Of a DNA stretch of 64,000 nt, positions 62,959 to 64,000 are shown piece by piece. This DNA comes from an uncultured Aquimarina sp. (lineage in GTDB: Bacteria > Bacteroidota > Bacteroidia > Flavobacteriales > Flavobacteriaceae), in assembly GCA_947496355.1 (NCBI GenBank), contig CANMCO010000002.1:186001-250000 (forward strand), written 5' to 3'. The translations under genes and the position numbers were made by a program. Each line of letters starts with the position of its first letter. Position 1 is the first letter of the stretch. Under the pieces are notes generated by a model, which searched no databases, was not told the origin of the DNA, and saw nothing but the letters and a program-made list of their open reading frames with translations.

Positions 62959-62988
62959 TCCTTTAGATATATAAGTTAAAAGCATTGT

Positions 62989-63019
62989 AAAAAGACGGTT
63001 ATTTAAGCCGTCTTTTTCT
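62989..63019 (+). terminator. Terminator after the oxidase subunit IV gene
   Basis: AAAAAGACGG (62989-62998) pairs with CCGTCTTTTT (63008-63017), both strands T-rich at the far side. A -7-like TATTTTTG at 63019-63026 follows and may serve the next gene. Confidence 0.8.
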
Positions 63020-63084
63020 ATTTTTGTACGCGATTTATACTAGGTTTATTAAGTTTTTTTGTGAAAAACAAAATTCATTTCTAA

Positions 63085-63738
63085 ATGAAAAAATTTCTTG
63101 TTTTAGGTGTCTTATTTGTATTGCCACTGGTAGCATATTTGTTCTTTGCTTCTGGTGTTCATAATTTTGCTAAACTACCTGTCTTGAATGATACAGTTGG
63201 TAACCTTGAGAGTTTTGAGAATCTTACGGGGCAAAATATTACCTTCAAAAGTAAAATTACAGTGCTTGGCTTTTTAGGAAAAAAGATATATAATAAACAA
63301 GGAAATGCATTTAACCTAAATCAAAAGATTTACAAAAAAAATCATGAGTTTCAGGATTTCCAGTTTGTAATGGTATTGCCATATGGCAGTGAAGAGGCTT
63401 CAAAAGAGCTTTTGAGCGAGTTAGATGATATTACAGATGTATCTGAATGGAAATTTATGTTCGGTACACCAGAACAGATTAAAATACTATTCGAAAGTCT
63501 TAATGTTTCGCACAAATTAGATGATAATCTATCGACCAATTACGTATATATTATAGATAAGGATGGTAGTTTAAGAGGCCGTGATGGTACTTTGAAAGAG
63601 AATGAGCAGAAAGTAGATGGCTATGATGCAAGTTCTGTTGCCGATCTGGCAAATGTTATGAATGATGACATTAAAGTAATCTTGGCAGAATATCGTCTGG
63701 CACTAAAAAAATATAAAGCAGATCGTAAAGAGAAATAG
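63085..63738 (+). CDS. Membrane-anchored SCO-like protein without evident copper ligands
   Basis: A 217-residue protein with one N-terminal helix (about 3-22, FLVLGVLFVLPLVAYLFFAS). The body resembles a SCO/thioredoxin fold: ITFKSKITVLGFLGKKIY where SCO proteins place their CxxxC strand-turn, FQFVMVLPYGSEEASKELLSEL, and NYVYIIDKDGSLRGRDGTL as in the SCO C-terminal strand pair. No cysteine is present anywhere, so copper transfer or thiol chemistry is not expected. It is immediately upstream of a true SCO gene (stop at 63738, next ATG at 63741). Function is not known; an assembly partner of the oxidase is an inference. Confidence 0.8.
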   Translation: MKKFLVLGVLFVLPLVAYLFFASGVHNFAKLPVLNDTVGNLESFENLTGQNITFKSKITVLGFLGKKIYNKQGNAFNLNQKIYKKNHEFQDFQFVMVLPYGSEEASKELLSELDDITDVSEWKFMFGTPEQIKILFESLNVSHKLDDNLSTNYVYIIDKDGSLRGRDGTLKENEQKVDGYDASSVADLANVMNDDIKVILAEYRLALKKYKADRKEK

Positions 63739-63740
63739 TA

Positions 63741-64000
63741 ATGAAAAAATATTCATACGTAGGTATATCGTTTATAATATTAATATTTGGAATCATTTTT
63801 ATACCAAAGATTGTTAATAGGGTAAAAAACACCTCTGTGGTTAAAAACGACAGGATGAGCGCAAGTAATCCCGTTGCAAATGAAAAACTTTCTTATATAA
63901 AGATCAATGGAGAGCCAAAAAAAGTGCCCGAGTTCGCATTTCTGGATCAGGATAGCATATTGATCACTAATCATGATTATAAAGGTAAGGTGTATGTAGC
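63741..64000 (+). CDS. SCO family protein, start only (runs off window)
   Basis: An open frame from ATG 63741 to the window end, 86 residues. It has an N-terminal anchor (SYVGISFIILIFGIIFIP) and then VPEFAFLDQDSILITNHDYKGKVYV, which matches the region just before the copper-binding CxxxC of SCO1/SenC proteins; the cysteines would be just past position 64000. SCO proteins insert copper into CuA of oxidase subunit II. Position after oxidase genes supports this. Confidence 0.85.
   Translation, partial: MKKYSYVGISFIILIFGIIFIPKIVNRVKNTSVVKNDRMSASNPVANEKLSYIKINGEPKKVPEFAFLDQDSILITNHDYKGKVYV

Noticed and set aside
1..64000. CRISPR array, prophage, insertion sequence, toxin-antitoxin or defence island
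   Set aside because: No regularly spaced direct repeats with unique spacers, no transposase or phage genes, and no recognisable defence proteins were found on either strand.

Overview
The window is low-GC chromosomal DNA from a member of the Bacteroidota, almost certainly the Flavobacteriaceae; a marine genus close to Aquimarina is a guess from protein style only. The support is a type IX secretion translocon gene (sprA), an alternative complex III operon, a DUF2723 protein, promoters of the Bacteroidetes form TTTG-N19-TAnnTTTG, start codons without Shine-Dalgarno sequences, and predicted secreted proteins with lipoprotein signals. Nearly all of it is housekeeping or core-genome content with no insertion sequence, prophage, CRISPR array or defence island.

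Region by region: 1-2750 holds the rplM-rpsI-rpsB ribosomal operon and the 5' part of tsf, all on the minus strand. 2.9-8.6 kb holds three plus-strand genes for exported proteins (a DUF5916/CBM9-like outer-membrane protein, a serine hydrolase and a DUF4832 lipoprotein). 8.6-17.4 kb holds polA, a membrane metallophosphoesterase, a thioredoxin-fold protein without its cysteines, a polysaccharide deacetylase and a large DUF2723 glycosyltransferase-like protein. 17.6-18.0 kb holds tRNA-Gln(UUG) followed by an odd tandem duplication that includes the 3' end of the tRNA gene. A double-Usp protein then precedes the rimP-nusA-infB operon.

The centre (24.4-36.3 kb) is one respiratory block, actABCDEF followed by coxB-coxA: alternative complex III (quinol to cytochrome c or oxidase) and the catalytic subunits of an aa3-type oxidase. 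The rest of the oxidase machinery is at 60-64 kb: heme O synthase ctaB, two subunit III genes, subunit IV, an SCO-like protein without evident copper ligands, and a normal SCO gene cut by the window edge. Together these give a nearly complete quinol-to-oxygen electron path.

Between the two respiratory blocks lie ruvB, a lipoprotein amidohydrolase, a cytochrome P450, queG, a sugar-symporter/trehalase pair with a LacI-type operator upstream, maeB (malic enzyme plus phosphotransacetylase-like domain), ruvA, the giant sprA, gcvH, a VanZ-family gene, two tandem TonB-like paralogues and an MBL-fold hydrolase. I found no clear candidate for a wholly new system. The most distinctive items are the tRNA 3'-end tandem repeat, the helix-hairpin-helix tail on ActC, the extra haem domain on ActA and the cysteine-less redox-fold proteins.
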